Shown here: positions 44,563 through 53,816 of the stretch, piece after piece
How positions within the stretch are numbered: the first letter of the stretch is position 1
Layout of the letters: every line of letters starts with the position of its first letter
Assembly: GCA_942492735.1 (NCBI GenBank)
Contig: OW818648.1
Location: forward strand, 3,906,001 to 3,970,000
DNA: 64,000 nucleotides
DNA from: Sporobacter sp942492735
GTDB lineage: Bacteria > Bacillota > Clostridia > Oscillospirales > Oscillospiraceae
Direction of reading: 5' to 3'
The notes under the pieces: generated by a model
Seen by the model: only the letters and a program-made list of their open reading frames with translations
Databases searched by the model: none
Told to the model about the DNA's origin: nothing
Translations under genes and position numbers: made by a program

Positions 44563-45405
44563 TTATATTCCCGAGAACTCAATACCCTCGGCCAGCTCGT
44601 CGCGGTAATACAAGAACAGCAGCAGCCCAGGTAAAAGCGCGAGGACGCCGCACGCGAACGAGAGCGCGAGGTTTTGCTGATTGAAATACGCCAGAAACAC
44701 GGATAAGGGGTACTGCGCTTTATCGGACAGGAACGCCACCGGCTGCTCCACCATGTTCCACGCCTCGATAAACGTCAGAATAATCAGGCTGATCAGGCCG
44801 CCCTTACCAATGGGCAGCATAATCTCCCGGAGGACGCGCAGCGTGCCCGCCCCGTCGAGCCTGGCCGCTTCGATGATTTCGTTCGGAACCGCCTTGAAAA
44901 CCTGCGTCATCAGGAACGTGCCGAACGGCGTAAACGTCCCGGCAATAATCAGCGGCCACCAGGTATTGAGAAGCTTCAGCCTGTCGAACAGGATATAGTT
45001 CGGCACGATGATCGCCTGCAGCGGCAGCAGCATCAAAACGATGAGCAGGAAGAACAAGGCGCGCTTCATGCGATAATTGTATTTGGCAAATGCAAACCCC
45101 GCGAGCGAGGAGACGACGAATTGACCGAAAACGATGGCACCCGCCAGGAGAATGCTGTTCCAAAGCTTCAGCAGAAAATCCGGCCTCCGGAATATGATCT
45201 GATAAAAGCTGATGAGCGAGAATTCGTCCGGAATCATATGAAACGCTGTGCCGCTCGCGCCATAATACTGGCTGATCTCACTTGGCTTCATAAAGGCGTT
45301 CAGCAGCATATACAGCACCGGAAAGACGATAACGACCATCACGAGCCCGCAGATCAGCGTCAGGCCCAGCTTCTTAAAAAAAACCTTTCTTCTTCTGTTT
45401 ATCAT
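44563..45405 (-). CDS. ABC sugar permease, MalG/AraQ type
   Basis: A 280-aa permease with six helices. The EAA loop is EIIEAARLDGAGTLRVLREIMLP, and the C-terminal sequence ends DELAEGIEFSGI, typical of carbohydrate-uptake CUT1 permeases. It lies 3 nt after its partner permease. No solute-binding lipoprotein is encoded next to it in the usual place, but binding domains occur in the M56 fusions upstream in the same block. Confidence 0.92.
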   Translation of the reverse strand: MINRRRKVFFKKLGLTLICGLVMVVIVFPVLYMLLNAFMKPSEISQYYGASGTAFHMIPDEFSLISFYQIIFRRPDFLLKLWNSILLAGAIVFGQFVVSSLAGFAFAKYNYRMKRALFFLLIVLMLLPLQAIIVPNYILFDRLKLLNTWWPLIIAGTFTPFGTFLMTQVFKAVPNEIIEAARLDGAGTLRVLREIMLPIGKGGLISLIILTFIEAWNMVEQPVAFLSDKAQYPLSVFLAYFNQQNLALSFACGVLALLPGLLLFLYYRDELAEGIEFSGI

Positions 45406-45408
45406 AAG

Positions 45409-46266
45409 CTACAGCCTTTCCTCGCGCTTCATCTCGCCCCGATAGATGAGAGCTGTTAAGAGAGCGATGGCAAGGACGATCAAAACAGACGCGACAGCGA
45501 GCCTTGGGTAATTCAGGTTCTGAATGTTGTTGTTCATAAAGTGCGGCAGCATGTAGATGCTGTCATACGGATGATCCCCACCGAGGATAAAGATTTCTTT
45601 GAAGCTCCTGAAGCAGTTCATGACGGAGATGATAAACACGAAAAAAAGCGTCGGTGTGAGGAGCGGCAGCGTGATATGGAAGCATTTCTGCAGCGGGCCC
45701 GCCCCTTCCATGTCCGCCAGCTCATACAAATCCTTCGGAATCATATTCAGCCCCGCGAGAATCAGTATCACGTTGTACCCGATATTCTTCAGAATGTATA
45801 GACCCAGCACGAGAGTGAAGGCGGAGTCGCTCTGCATCCATTCCTTTACAGGCAGCCCAAGCTGAATGAGGGCGGCGTTCGCCAGCCCCGTATCGGAAAA
45901 AAACAGCAGGAACACCGTGACAACGGCGGCCACCGGAAGAAACATGGGAAATAGTATCACCGAACGGAAGAGCTTCGCCCCAACAAATCGCTCCTGCAGA
46001 ACGAGCGCGATGATAAAAGACAAAATCATATTGATCGAAACGCCCAGCAGCAGGAATTTCGCCGTATTGAGAAAGGCGCTCCTGAACGACGCGCTCTGAA
46101 AGACCTTTATGTAATTGTCAGCGCCGACAAATTCCGCGCCGCCCACACCAAAGGTCAGCGAGTAATAAATGAGAATAATGAACGGAATCACAAAAAAGAT
46201 GATGATTCCGACCATAAGCGGCGACAGCAGCCCCGCCACCGTTCGCGCTCTGTGGGTACGCATCAT
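45409..46266 (-). CDS. ABC sugar permease, MalF/UgpA type
   Basis: A 285-aa permease with six helices, a typical N-terminal PFIILIYYSLTFG and EAA loop DLYELADMEGAGPLQKCFHITLPLLTP. It is the channel partner of the MalG-type gene that follows at 3 nt. It is 37 nt after the subtilase-like gene. Substrate class (oligosaccharide or similar) is from the family. Confidence 0.92.
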   Translation of the reverse strand: MMRTHRARTVAGLLSPLMVGIIIFFVIPFIILIYYSLTFGVGGAEFVGADNYIKVFQSASFRSAFLNTAKFLLLGVSINMILSFIIALVLQERFVGAKLFRSVILFPMFLPVAAVVTVFLLFFSDTGLANAALIQLGLPVKEWMQSDSAFTLVLGLYILKNIGYNVILILAGLNMIPKDLYELADMEGAGPLQKCFHITLPLLTPTLFFVFIISVMNCFRSFKEIFILGGDHPYDSIYMLPHFMNNNIQNLNYPRLAVASVLIVLAIALLTALIYRGEMKREERL

Positions 46267-46303
46267 GATCCCCCCTTTCTATCAGTTGCCATCCGTGTTC
46301 TAT

Positions 46304-47512
46304 TTACTGCGCTTTCACCAGGTCTATAAACGCCGGCGGATTGACGACCTTATTGCCGTCCGCGTCCGTGTAGGCGCTTTCAAAAAGCAGTGCGATGATT
46401 TCCTCATTCGTCAGTGAAGGGTCGACCTGCCAGCCGAGCGCCAGCACACCAGTAATATAAGGGATGCCCCAGCTCAAACCGCCTTGCCCCGTGTATTGGT
46501 AGGAATTGTGACCGGAGGAATACGCCTCGGCTGACGTCCGGTAGGACGTTGGCGCGAAGATGACGCCGTCCATTCTTCCGAAAGACGATGTCGGGAAGCC
46601 TGTCTTAAACAGCGTCACATCATCCGGCGCGGAGGGGTCATAATATCCTTGCAGAATGATGCCGGTGTCATAACCGACCCTGCAGTCCAGCACAAGAATC
46701 CCCGCTGCCTGCGCCTGGGCTACAGCCTTGTCCCATTCCTCAAGGTTCTTTGTAAACGGTGAGCCGTCGCCTGAGGGCGCGGCGGAGACGGAGACAACGC
46801 GGATTTTTTCACCGTCGGGCATCGCTTTGTTTTGTTCGATGATCCAGTGAAGTGCGTCAGCATAGTACGCGCTGTCACCTGTCCATGAGGGTGCGGCGGC
46901 GAAATACAAATCCGCACCCGGCGCGACACCACAGCTTTGCCCGACGAGAAGACTCGCTACGGCAGGCCCGTGCATGGAACCGTTGTTATTAGCCTTGTTT
47001 GTGCCGACGTCGATATATGATATAAGCTGCGCGCTGAATTCCGGGTGGAACGGCTGTGCGAGATTCTGGTCGATAATCGCAACCTTCACGCCCTCTCCGG
47101 TGATCCCCTGTTCGTGCAGCGCGCGGATGCCGAGTCCCGGGTTTTTGCCGTTTTCAATGATCTGCGCCGCGAGGTCCTCATTGCCGGGGAAAACCGTGTC
47201 GGCGTTGTACCTAAAGGTGATGATGTCCTCCGGGGCGTAGTTCGCCGTTACAGTTGCTTTTACACCGGCCATGAGAGACTTGATCACCAGAACGTCGCTA
47301 TACGGCTGAAGGTATCCCTCAGAGATTGTGCCTTCCGAAGGCGCGGGTGCTTCCGTTGATGCGGTCGCCGATGTCTGAGCGGATGACGGCGTTGCCGATG
47401 ATGCGTTGTGAGCGCTGGTGGATGCGTCATCCGCACCGGTTTTAGCAGCACAGGAGGCTGTCAGAAGCAGCACTGCGGTAAGCAGCAGGGCGGCAAGCTT
47501 TTTCAAGGTCAC
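46304..47512 (-). CDS. S8 (subtilase-like) lipoprotein protease
   Basis: A 402-aa lipoprotein: lipobox LLTASC (Cys21), an Ala/Ser/Thr linker and a subtilase-like domain. Candidate catalytic residues are Asp in KVAIIDQNLAQPFHPEF, His in GSMHGPAVASLL, and Ser in GGLSWGIPYITGVLALG, replacing GTSMAxPxVAG. The motifs are divergent, and the oxyanion Asn is not clear, so activity is uncertain. It is encoded between the ATPase and the permeases of one transporter, an odd position for a protease. Confidence 0.8.
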   Translation of the reverse strand: MTLKKLAALLLTAVLLLTASCAAKTGADDASTSAHNASSATPSSAQTSATASTEAPAPSEGTISEGYLQPYSDVLVIKSLMAGVKATVTANYAPEDIITFRYNADTVFPGNEDLAAQIIENGKNPGLGIRALHEQGITGEGVKVAIIDQNLAQPFHPEFSAQLISYIDVGTNKANNNGSMHGPAVASLLVGQSCGVAPGADLYFAAAPSWTGDSAYYADALHWIIEQNKAMPDGEKIRVVSVSAAPSGDGSPFTKNLEEWDKAVAQAQAAGILVLDCRVGYDTGIILQGYYDPSAPDDVTLFKTGFPTSSFGRMDGVIFAPTSYRTSAEAYSSGHNSYQYTGQGGLSWGIPYITGVLALGWQVDPSLTNEEIIALLFESAYTDADGNKVVNPPAFIDLVKAQ

Positions 47513-47554
47513 TTCTCCTTTTCATGTTTATACTGGAGCTATTCAGAAAGGCTT

Positions 47555-48697
47555 TTATCCTTGCGTTAACGTATTTTCGATTATCACACTTTCCGTCTCG
47601 CTGTCGAAAAGATGGAGCTTTCGCGTGTCGATGCCGACGTTGATTGTCGAGCCCGCGGCCGCAGCAGTATCGGGCGGGACGCGCGCGGTCAGGCGGTTTC
47701 CTAAATAATTCAGATGCAGATAGACTTCGCTCCCCAGCAGCTCTCTCAGCTCGACCTCAGCGCTGAGGACGCTGCCTGGGTGCGCAGCAACGAAAGCCTC
47801 ATCGTCATGGATGTCCTCCGGCCTGATACCGACCTTCACTTTTTTACCGACGAAGCTATTGAGCACGTCTTCCGTCTTTTCAGGAGCGATACAGAGCTTG
47901 TCCGCGGGAGCCTTATCAGATCCGAATGAGACGCCGAAGGCAGTGCCGTCTTTTTCAACCACGCCATCGAGGAAATTCATCTGCGGACTGCCGATGAAGC
48001 CGGCGGTGAAGACATTGCGGGGACGGTTATAGATGAGCCGAGGCGTATCGACCTGCTGGATAAAGCCATCCTTCATGACGACGATCCGGTCCGCCATCGT
48101 CATCGCCTCGGTCTGGTCATGCGTGACATAGACAAAGGTCGCGCCGAGGCGCTCATGGAGCTTCTTAATTTCGGTGCGCATAGACGCGCGCAGCTTGGCA
48201 TCCAGATTGCTCAGCGGTTCGTCGAGCAGAAACGCCGCAGGCTGACGTACCATGGCTCGTCCGAGCGCGACGCGCTGGCGCTCACCGCCGGAGAGCGCTT
48301 TAGGCCGACGTTCCAGCAGGTGCTCAATCTCTAAAATGCGGGCGGCGTTATGCACGCGCGCATCAATCTCGTCTCTTGGGATCTTGCGCAGCTTCAGGGC
48401 ATAGGACATGTTTTGGTACACCGACATATGCGGATACAGCGCATAGCTCTGAAACACCATCGCGATGTCCCTGTCCTTTGCCGGAACATCGTTCACAAGC
48501 TGATCACCGATAAAGATTTCGCCCTTTGTGATCTCCTCGAGCCCCGCAATCATGCGCAGCGTCGTGGATTTGCCGCAGCCGGACGGCCCGACAAGCACAA
48601 CAAATTCTTTATCCGCGATTTCCAGATTGAAATCAACAACCGCTGTAACGTTTCCCGGATATGTTTTATGTAAGCTTTTCAATGTAATGCTCGCCAT
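47555..48697 (-). CDS. Carbohydrate ABC transporter ATPase, UgpC/MsmX type
   Basis: A 380-aa ATPase. Walker A is GPSGCGKSTTLRMIAGLE, signature LSGGERQRVALGRAM and Walker B FLLDEPLSNLDAKLR. Beyond residue 240 is the TOBE-type regulatory domain (VGIRPEDIHDDEAF). MsmX-like ATPases can serve several CUT1 permease pairs. Here the partner permeases are in the same block, separated only by the S8 gene. Confidence 0.95.
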   Translation of the reverse strand: MASITLKSLHKTYPGNVTAVVDFNLEIADKEFVVLVGPSGCGKSTTLRMIAGLEEITKGEIFIGDQLVNDVPAKDRDIAMVFQSYALYPHMSVYQNMSYALKLRKIPRDEIDARVHNAARILEIEHLLERRPKALSGGERQRVALGRAMVRQPAAFLLDEPLSNLDAKLRASMRTEIKKLHERLGATFVYVTHDQTEAMTMADRIVVMKDGFIQQVDTPRLIYNRPRNVFTAGFIGSPQMNFLDGVVEKDGTAFGVSFGSDKAPADKLCIAPEKTEDVLNSFVGKKVKVGIRPEDIHDDEAFVAAHPGSVLSAEVELRELLGSEVYLHLNYLGNRLTARVPPDTAAAAGSTINVGIDTRKLHLFDSETESVIIENTLTQG

Positions 48698-48753
48698 ACA
48701 TACAATGCTCCTTATTCTCTATTCTGGTAAGCTCTTATCCCAATACGCCTGCA

Positions 48754-51228
48754 TTACTCCTCAAGACTCTTATCCCAGTAATCCTGCATGCGCGCTATCG
48801 CCGTGTCGAGGTCGATTTCGTCCCTCGAGAAACTGCCGAGGATTTTTTTAAATTCCAACGGCGGCGGGAACGCGGCGGAGGTGATTTTCGATTCGACCGC
48901 CAGGAAGCTGTTGATGCTCACTTCCGATAGAGGGGCGGAAAATGTTGTCTGAAGCGTTACGGCTGAGTCTATGTCTCTATTGCCTGTAAACCCAAAAATA
49001 TAATACCAAGGCAATCCTTTATCGACAAAGGTCTTTAGGCGCTCAGCCAAAACACCCTTCCGGACAGGCCAGCCATAGCTCCAGTTGCTCATCATGTTGT
49101 CCGGCTCCGTATTTGTCTGATACGGCGCGCTGAGCAGCGTTTTCAGAAGATTGACGGCGTTGAGCTTATTCGCGCTGTTGGCGCGTATCCCAGTATACAG
49201 TGATATCTCCGCGTTTACGCCGCCGCCTTCGTTCGGAAACACATCCAGTCGCGGCGTCAGGCCGGAATACGCCTCGAACATACCGACTTCACACGCCATA
49301 TTTTTGAGTTCTCCATAAAAGGCGAAGTACTGATCCGATTGCACATAATCCTTCCAGAATTCCGGCGAAATCTCGGGCAGCGTCGCATCGGGCGCGCCAC
49401 TTTTGTCAATGGCGGCTTTGCATGTCTCAAGGATATCCCGCAGGAGTGGCGTATCGATTTTCGCCGTCTGCGCGTCATAATCCACAGGATTCGGGTTTGC
49501 CGGATAATAAGGGTCGTAGAGAAGATCCCGAAAATTGTCCCATGAATTCCCATATGCCGAGCCCGTGCCTGCAGCCGCCATGGTGCGGAGACCGTCCAGC
49601 ATCCCCGCGGAGCTTTTAAACGCGTCGTCACCCATGAGCTCCCGTGTCGTCTCATTCGTTACGACGCCGAAAACCTGATAATTGAGCGGCACGATATACT
49701 GTTTCCCGCCGACTTGACCCGCTTCCATGACAGGAGCGATAAAGTCGTCCATAGAGATTTCCGCCTCGCGGAACAAAGGCAGCATATCGCAGAAAACGCC
49801 CCCCCGCATTGCTTTTTCGGGATCCTGGAATAAAGCGGGTACTCCTTGATTGTAAACGTCCGATTGCAATATGAACAGGTCGGGGCCTTTGCCCGCCATG
49901 ACCTGCGTGCGCAACTGAGAGATCAGCATTTCCCGGTTCTCCGGCTTATAATAGTCGTATAAGGACCAATCGGGGAGTACCTCATACTTAATCTTCACGC
50001 CAGGGTTGGCTGCTTTATATGCATCCAAAGCAAGCGTCAGCTGCGATTTTACGGCTGCGTCAATGCAGACGGTCAGCGCATTCGTCTTCTCCATCTTCGC
50101 CCCCGCCAGACCGCCGGCCGCACAGCCGATGAGGCTAAGGAGGAGCAGAAGCGCGACAGAAAAGGCGGCCGCCCGATTCGAGACTTTTTTGAAATCCATG
50201 ATGCGCAGGAGGCGTTTTTCGAATCCGCGCCTTGTCGCGGCGAAGGCGGCGAACAGGCCTTCCCGCCGCTTGGTGACACGGCACAGCACATTCAGGATTG
50301 TCTCGCCGTAAAAGCGGCGCTCTTCCGGATTCATATCGGATACCACGCGCTCGTCACAGGAAAGCTCGCAGTATGTATCGAGTTCCCGGCGCAATCTGTA
50401 CGCAAAGGGGTTGAACCAGTGGACGGTGTTCGACACAAGCGCCAGCAGCTTTATCCAGATATCGTGCCTCATCAGGTGCGTCAGCTCGTGGCGGAAGACC
50501 ATGCGCAGCTCCGCGTCGCTCATTTCCACCTCGGGCAGGATGAGGACGCTCCTAAATATACCCATAAGCATCGGGGTATTGACGATGTTGCTTGACATCA
50601 GGTTGATTTTTCTGTTTATACCCATTTCACGACGGCAGTACTCAAATAAGGTCTGCCTTACCTTGTCCTCAACAGGCAGATTCGTCCGCGCCAGCTTGTT
50701 TTTAAACCGCGTGTGTTTGATGCTCTGCGCGGCGGTAAAGGCTAACGCGCCCACCGGCCAGATAAAGGGCAGATAAGTCAAAACAGAGCGGAGATCGAAT
50801 TTTGACGCATTCCCTGTCCGACCCGTTCCTTCGCCCTCTGTCGCTCCGTCGGCCGCCGTTCCGTCCGCCGCGGCGGTGTTTCGCCCGGTTTCGGTATATT
50901 TGGAAATGGGCTGGACAGGAGACGCTGCCTGCCTATCGGACGCATCCGCCGGCGCGGCGGCAGCGTTGTCCGGCGAGGAGATCATCTCGGTCAGCGCGCT
51001 TGATATCTGCGGCATGTCACTGCCGGCGCTGTTCAGGGCAGCCGACAGCACAGGTCCGCCGACGAAGCTGACCGGAATCAGAAGGAACAGCATAACGACG
51101 GCGCAAGTCAAGTAATGCCAAGTCGCACTGAGCCTCTTTTGCGTCACGGGGCGCAGGAGAAGCAACAGCAGGTACAGCGCCGAGCCGGTCATAGACATCA
51201 GCAAAATAGCGATAAAAACAGTTTTCAC
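48754..51228 (-). CDS. M56 metalloprotease fused to solute-binding domain, copy 1
   Basis: An 824-aa fusion. The N-terminal ~340 residues are a BlaR1/MecR1-type M56 domain: membrane helices at each end of a long linker, the zinc motif HELTH followed by LSCDERVV with the third ligand region, and a last helix (AAAFSVALLLLLSLIGC). The C-terminal ~450 residues are a family-1 extracellular solute-binding domain (GPDLFILQSD, GGKQYIVPLNYQVFG, YGWPVRKGVLAE). The helix at the junction looks like a lipoprotein signal peptide with lipobox SLIGC. There is no penicillin-binding SxxK domain. GTG 51228 has GAGGTGA upstream. The gene is the last of the four paralogues before the ABC ATPase. Confidence 0.88.
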   Translation of the reverse strand: MKTVFIAILLMSMTGSALYLLLLLLRPVTQKRLSATWHYLTCAVVMLFLLIPVSFVGGPVLSAALNSAGSDMPQISSALTEMISSPDNAAAAPADASDRQAASPVQPISKYTETGRNTAAADGTAADGATEGEGTGRTGNASKFDLRSVLTYLPFIWPVGALAFTAAQSIKHTRFKNKLARTNLPVEDKVRQTLFEYCRREMGINRKINLMSSNIVNTPMLMGIFRSVLILPEVEMSDAELRMVFRHELTHLMRHDIWIKLLALVSNTVHWFNPFAYRLRRELDTYCELSCDERVVSDMNPEERRFYGETILNVLCRVTKRREGLFAAFAATRRGFEKRLLRIMDFKKVSNRAAAFSVALLLLLSLIGCAAGGLAGAKMEKTNALTVCIDAAVKSQLTLALDAYKAANPGVKIKYEVLPDWSLYDYYKPENREMLISQLRTQVMAGKGPDLFILQSDVYNQGVPALFQDPEKAMRGGVFCDMLPLFREAEISMDDFIAPVMEAGQVGGKQYIVPLNYQVFGVVTNETTRELMGDDAFKSSAGMLDGLRTMAAAGTGSAYGNSWDNFRDLLYDPYYPANPNPVDYDAQTAKIDTPLLRDILETCKAAIDKSGAPDATLPEISPEFWKDYVQSDQYFAFYGELKNMACEVGMFEAYSGLTPRLDVFPNEGGGVNAEISLYTGIRANSANKLNAVNLLKTLLSAPYQTNTEPDNMMSNWSYGWPVRKGVLAERLKTFVDKGLPWYYIFGFTGNRDIDSAVTLQTTFSAPLSEVSINSFLAVESKITSAAFPPPLEFKKILGSFSRDEIDLDTAIARMQDYWDKSLEE

Positions 51229-51290
51229 AAAGTCACCTCTTCGATATGTCCGCATCGCCGGAATCTTGTTTATCAGCTTTCGGAGATGCT

Positions 51291-53732
51291 CTATTCCTCC
51301 AGGCTCTTGTCCCAGTAGTCCTGCATACGGACGATCGTCGTGTCGAGGTCGATTTCACCCCGTTCGTAACCTCTCAGGATTTTGACTATCTCTGCAGGCG
51401 GACGGAACGCAGCGGATGTGATTTTCGTTTCAATCGCCAAGAAATTGTTGACGCTCGATTCCGTCAGGGGAGCGGAAAATGTTGCCTCGATTGATCCTGT
51501 CGCATATGTGCCATTATTGCCGGAATAACTAAACATGAAGCCCCAGTGTTTTCCCGTATCGACATACTTCTTCAGGCGTTCGGCCAAAACACCTTTCCGG
51601 ACAGGCCAACCATAGTCCCAGCCGCCTCCCCACTCGTCGTCGGATTTTGTCTGATACGGCGCGCTGAGCAGCGTTTTCAGCAGATTGACGGCATTATATT
51701 TATTTGCGCTGTTGGCGCGTATCCCCGCGTACAGCGAGACCTCCGCGCGTACGCCGCCGTCTTCGGTCGGAAACGCGTCGAGATGCGGCGACATGCCGGT
51801 ATACAGCTCCGACATGCCGACTTCACACGCCATAGCTTCGAGCCGTCCCCAAACGGCAAAGTACTGCTCCGTCTGCATATAATCCTGCCAGAATTCCGGT
51901 GACATGTCCGGCATATCCGCGGCGAGCGCATCACATTTCTCAATAGCAATTTTGCATGTCTCAAGGATATCCCGCAGGAGTGGCGTATCGATCCGAGCAG
52001 TCTGCGCGTCATAATCCACCGGCCGCGGGTTTGCCGGATAATAAGGATCGCAGAGAAGCTCATATAAATTCGACCATGAATTGACTATCACCGCGCCCGC
52101 ACCCGGCACTTCCGCCATGGCGCGGAGGCCGTCCAGCATACCCGCGGTGTTTCTAAATGCGTCGTCCCCCATGATTTTCTGCGTCGCATCGTTCGATACG
52201 ACACCTAAAACCTGATAGTAAAGCGGCACAATATACTGTTTCCCGTTGACCTGTCCCACCTCCATGACCGGCGCGTTAAAGTCGTCCACGGAAATTTCCG
52301 CCTGGCTGAACAAGGGCAGCAGATCGCAAAAGACGCCGCCCCGCATCGCTATTTCGGGATCCTGGAATAAAGCGGGCAGCCACCAACTATTAAAGTCCGA
52401 CTCTAAAATGAACAGGTCGGGGCCGGTGCCCGCCATGACCTGCGTGCGCAGCTGAGACAGCATCGTTTCCCGGTTCTCCTTTTTATACGCCGCTCCCTGG
52501 GATATATCCGGGAGTATCACATACTTAATGTCCACATCAGGATTGGCATCGCCATATGCCTTTAAAGCAAGCGTCAGCTCCTGTTTTACGGCTGCGTCGA
52601 CACAGATGGTCAGTTCCTTCGTCTTCTCCATTTTCGCCCCCGCCAAGCCTCCGGCTGCGCAGCCGATAAGGCCGAGGAGGAACATGAGCGCGATCGAGAA
52701 GGCGGCTGTGCGTTTGGAGGCTTTTTTAAAGTCCATAATGCGCAGGAGGCGTTTTTCAAACCCGCGTCTTGTCGCGGCGAAGGCGGCGAACAGGCCTTCG
52801 CGTCGTTTGGTGACACGGCACAGGACATTCAGGATTGTCTCGCCGTAAAAGCGGCGCTCTTCCGGATTCATATCGGACACCACGCGCTCGTCGCAGGAAA
52901 GCTCGCAGAAGGTGTCGAGTTCGCGGCGAAGGCGGTACGTGACGGGATTGAACCAATGGACAGCGTTGGCGATCAGCGCCAGAAGTTTTATGTAGATATC
53001 CCGGCGTTTTAGATGTGTCAGCTCATGCTGCAAAACCATGCGCAGCTCCGCGTCGCTCATCTCTACCTCGGGCAGGATGAGCACGCTCCTGAAAAGCCCG
53101 GTGAGCATTGGCGTCGTGACGATGCTGTTTGACATCACTGCGATTTTTTTGTTTATACACATGTCTCGCATGCAGTGCTCGAGCAAAACAAGCTTGCCCG
53201 CACCCTCCACAGGCAGATTTGTCCGAGACAGTTTTCTGGCAAAGCGTATGTGTTTGATTGTCTGCGCTGCGATAAAGAGGACAGCTCCCGCCGCCCAGAG
53301 GTAAGGCAAATACGGCAGGATATCCAGCGCGCTGAACTGCTCGGCTTCCGCCGGATTCACCGTTTCGTTTGCTGCCTCCTGCTTTGTCTGCATCGTCTCA
53401 GCACTGGCGGCAGTCAGTTGAAGAGATGACTGGGTTTGCGCATGTGAAGCCGAAGGCGGCGCGGCGCTTTCTGCCGGCGCGGAGATCATATCGGATAACG
53501 TACTGGCTCTTTGCGGCATCTCACTGCCCGAATTGTTCAGGGCCGCCGAAAATGCAGGCCCGCCGAAAACGCTGACCGGCAAGAGCAGGAACAGCAAGGC
53601 AAGCACGCACGTACAGTAATGCCAGGTCGCTCTGAACAGCTTCCGCGTCACTGGGCGGAGTATAACAAACAGCAGCCAAAGCAGTGTACCCGTCAGGGAC
53701 ATCAATAAAACGGCGGTAAAGATAGCTTTCAT
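51291..53732 (-). CDS. M56 metalloprotease fused to solute-binding domain, copy 2
   Basis: An 813-aa paralogue of the same architecture: four predicted helices, HELTH zinc motif, the CELSCDERV segment, the signal-like junction LLGLIGCAAGG, then a solute-binding domain (GPDLFILESD, NGKQYIVPLYYQVLG, YGWPVRKGVLAE). All paralogues end with an LDT..RMQDYWDKSL motif. The block from CELSC to the junction is identical in protein to the other two fused copies, while the linker and binding domain diverge, suggesting shared protease function but different ligands. AGAGGTGA precedes the ATG. Confidence 0.88.
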   Translation of the reverse strand: MKAIFTAVLLMSLTGTLLWLLFVILRPVTRKLFRATWHYCTCVLALLFLLLPVSVFGGPAFSAALNNSGSEMPQRASTLSDMISAPAESAAPPSASHAQTQSSLQLTAASAETMQTKQEAANETVNPAEAEQFSALDILPYLPYLWAAGAVLFIAAQTIKHIRFARKLSRTNLPVEGAGKLVLLEHCMRDMCINKKIAVMSNSIVTTPMLTGLFRSVLILPEVEMSDAELRMVLQHELTHLKRRDIYIKLLALIANAVHWFNPVTYRLRRELDTFCELSCDERVVSDMNPEERRFYGETILNVLCRVTKRREGLFAAFAATRRGFEKRLLRIMDFKKASKRTAAFSIALMFLLGLIGCAAGGLAGAKMEKTKELTICVDAAVKQELTLALKAYGDANPDVDIKYVILPDISQGAAYKKENRETMLSQLRTQVMAGTGPDLFILESDFNSWWLPALFQDPEIAMRGGVFCDLLPLFSQAEISVDDFNAPVMEVGQVNGKQYIVPLYYQVLGVVSNDATQKIMGDDAFRNTAGMLDGLRAMAEVPGAGAVIVNSWSNLYELLCDPYYPANPRPVDYDAQTARIDTPLLRDILETCKIAIEKCDALAADMPDMSPEFWQDYMQTEQYFAVWGRLEAMACEVGMSELYTGMSPHLDAFPTEDGGVRAEVSLYAGIRANSANKYNAVNLLKTLLSAPYQTKSDDEWGGGWDYGWPVRKGVLAERLKKYVDTGKHWGFMFSYSGNNGTYATGSIEATFSAPLTESSVNNFLAIETKITSAAFRPPAEIVKILRGYERGEIDLDTTIVRMQDYWDKSLEE

Positions 53733-53816
53733 CCAGTCACCTCTTTTTGAAAAGCTTTTGTGGCGTACGGAGTACAGCGTTTATTATTTTTTGGCCTTCG
53801 CCTTTCAGCCGGTCTC

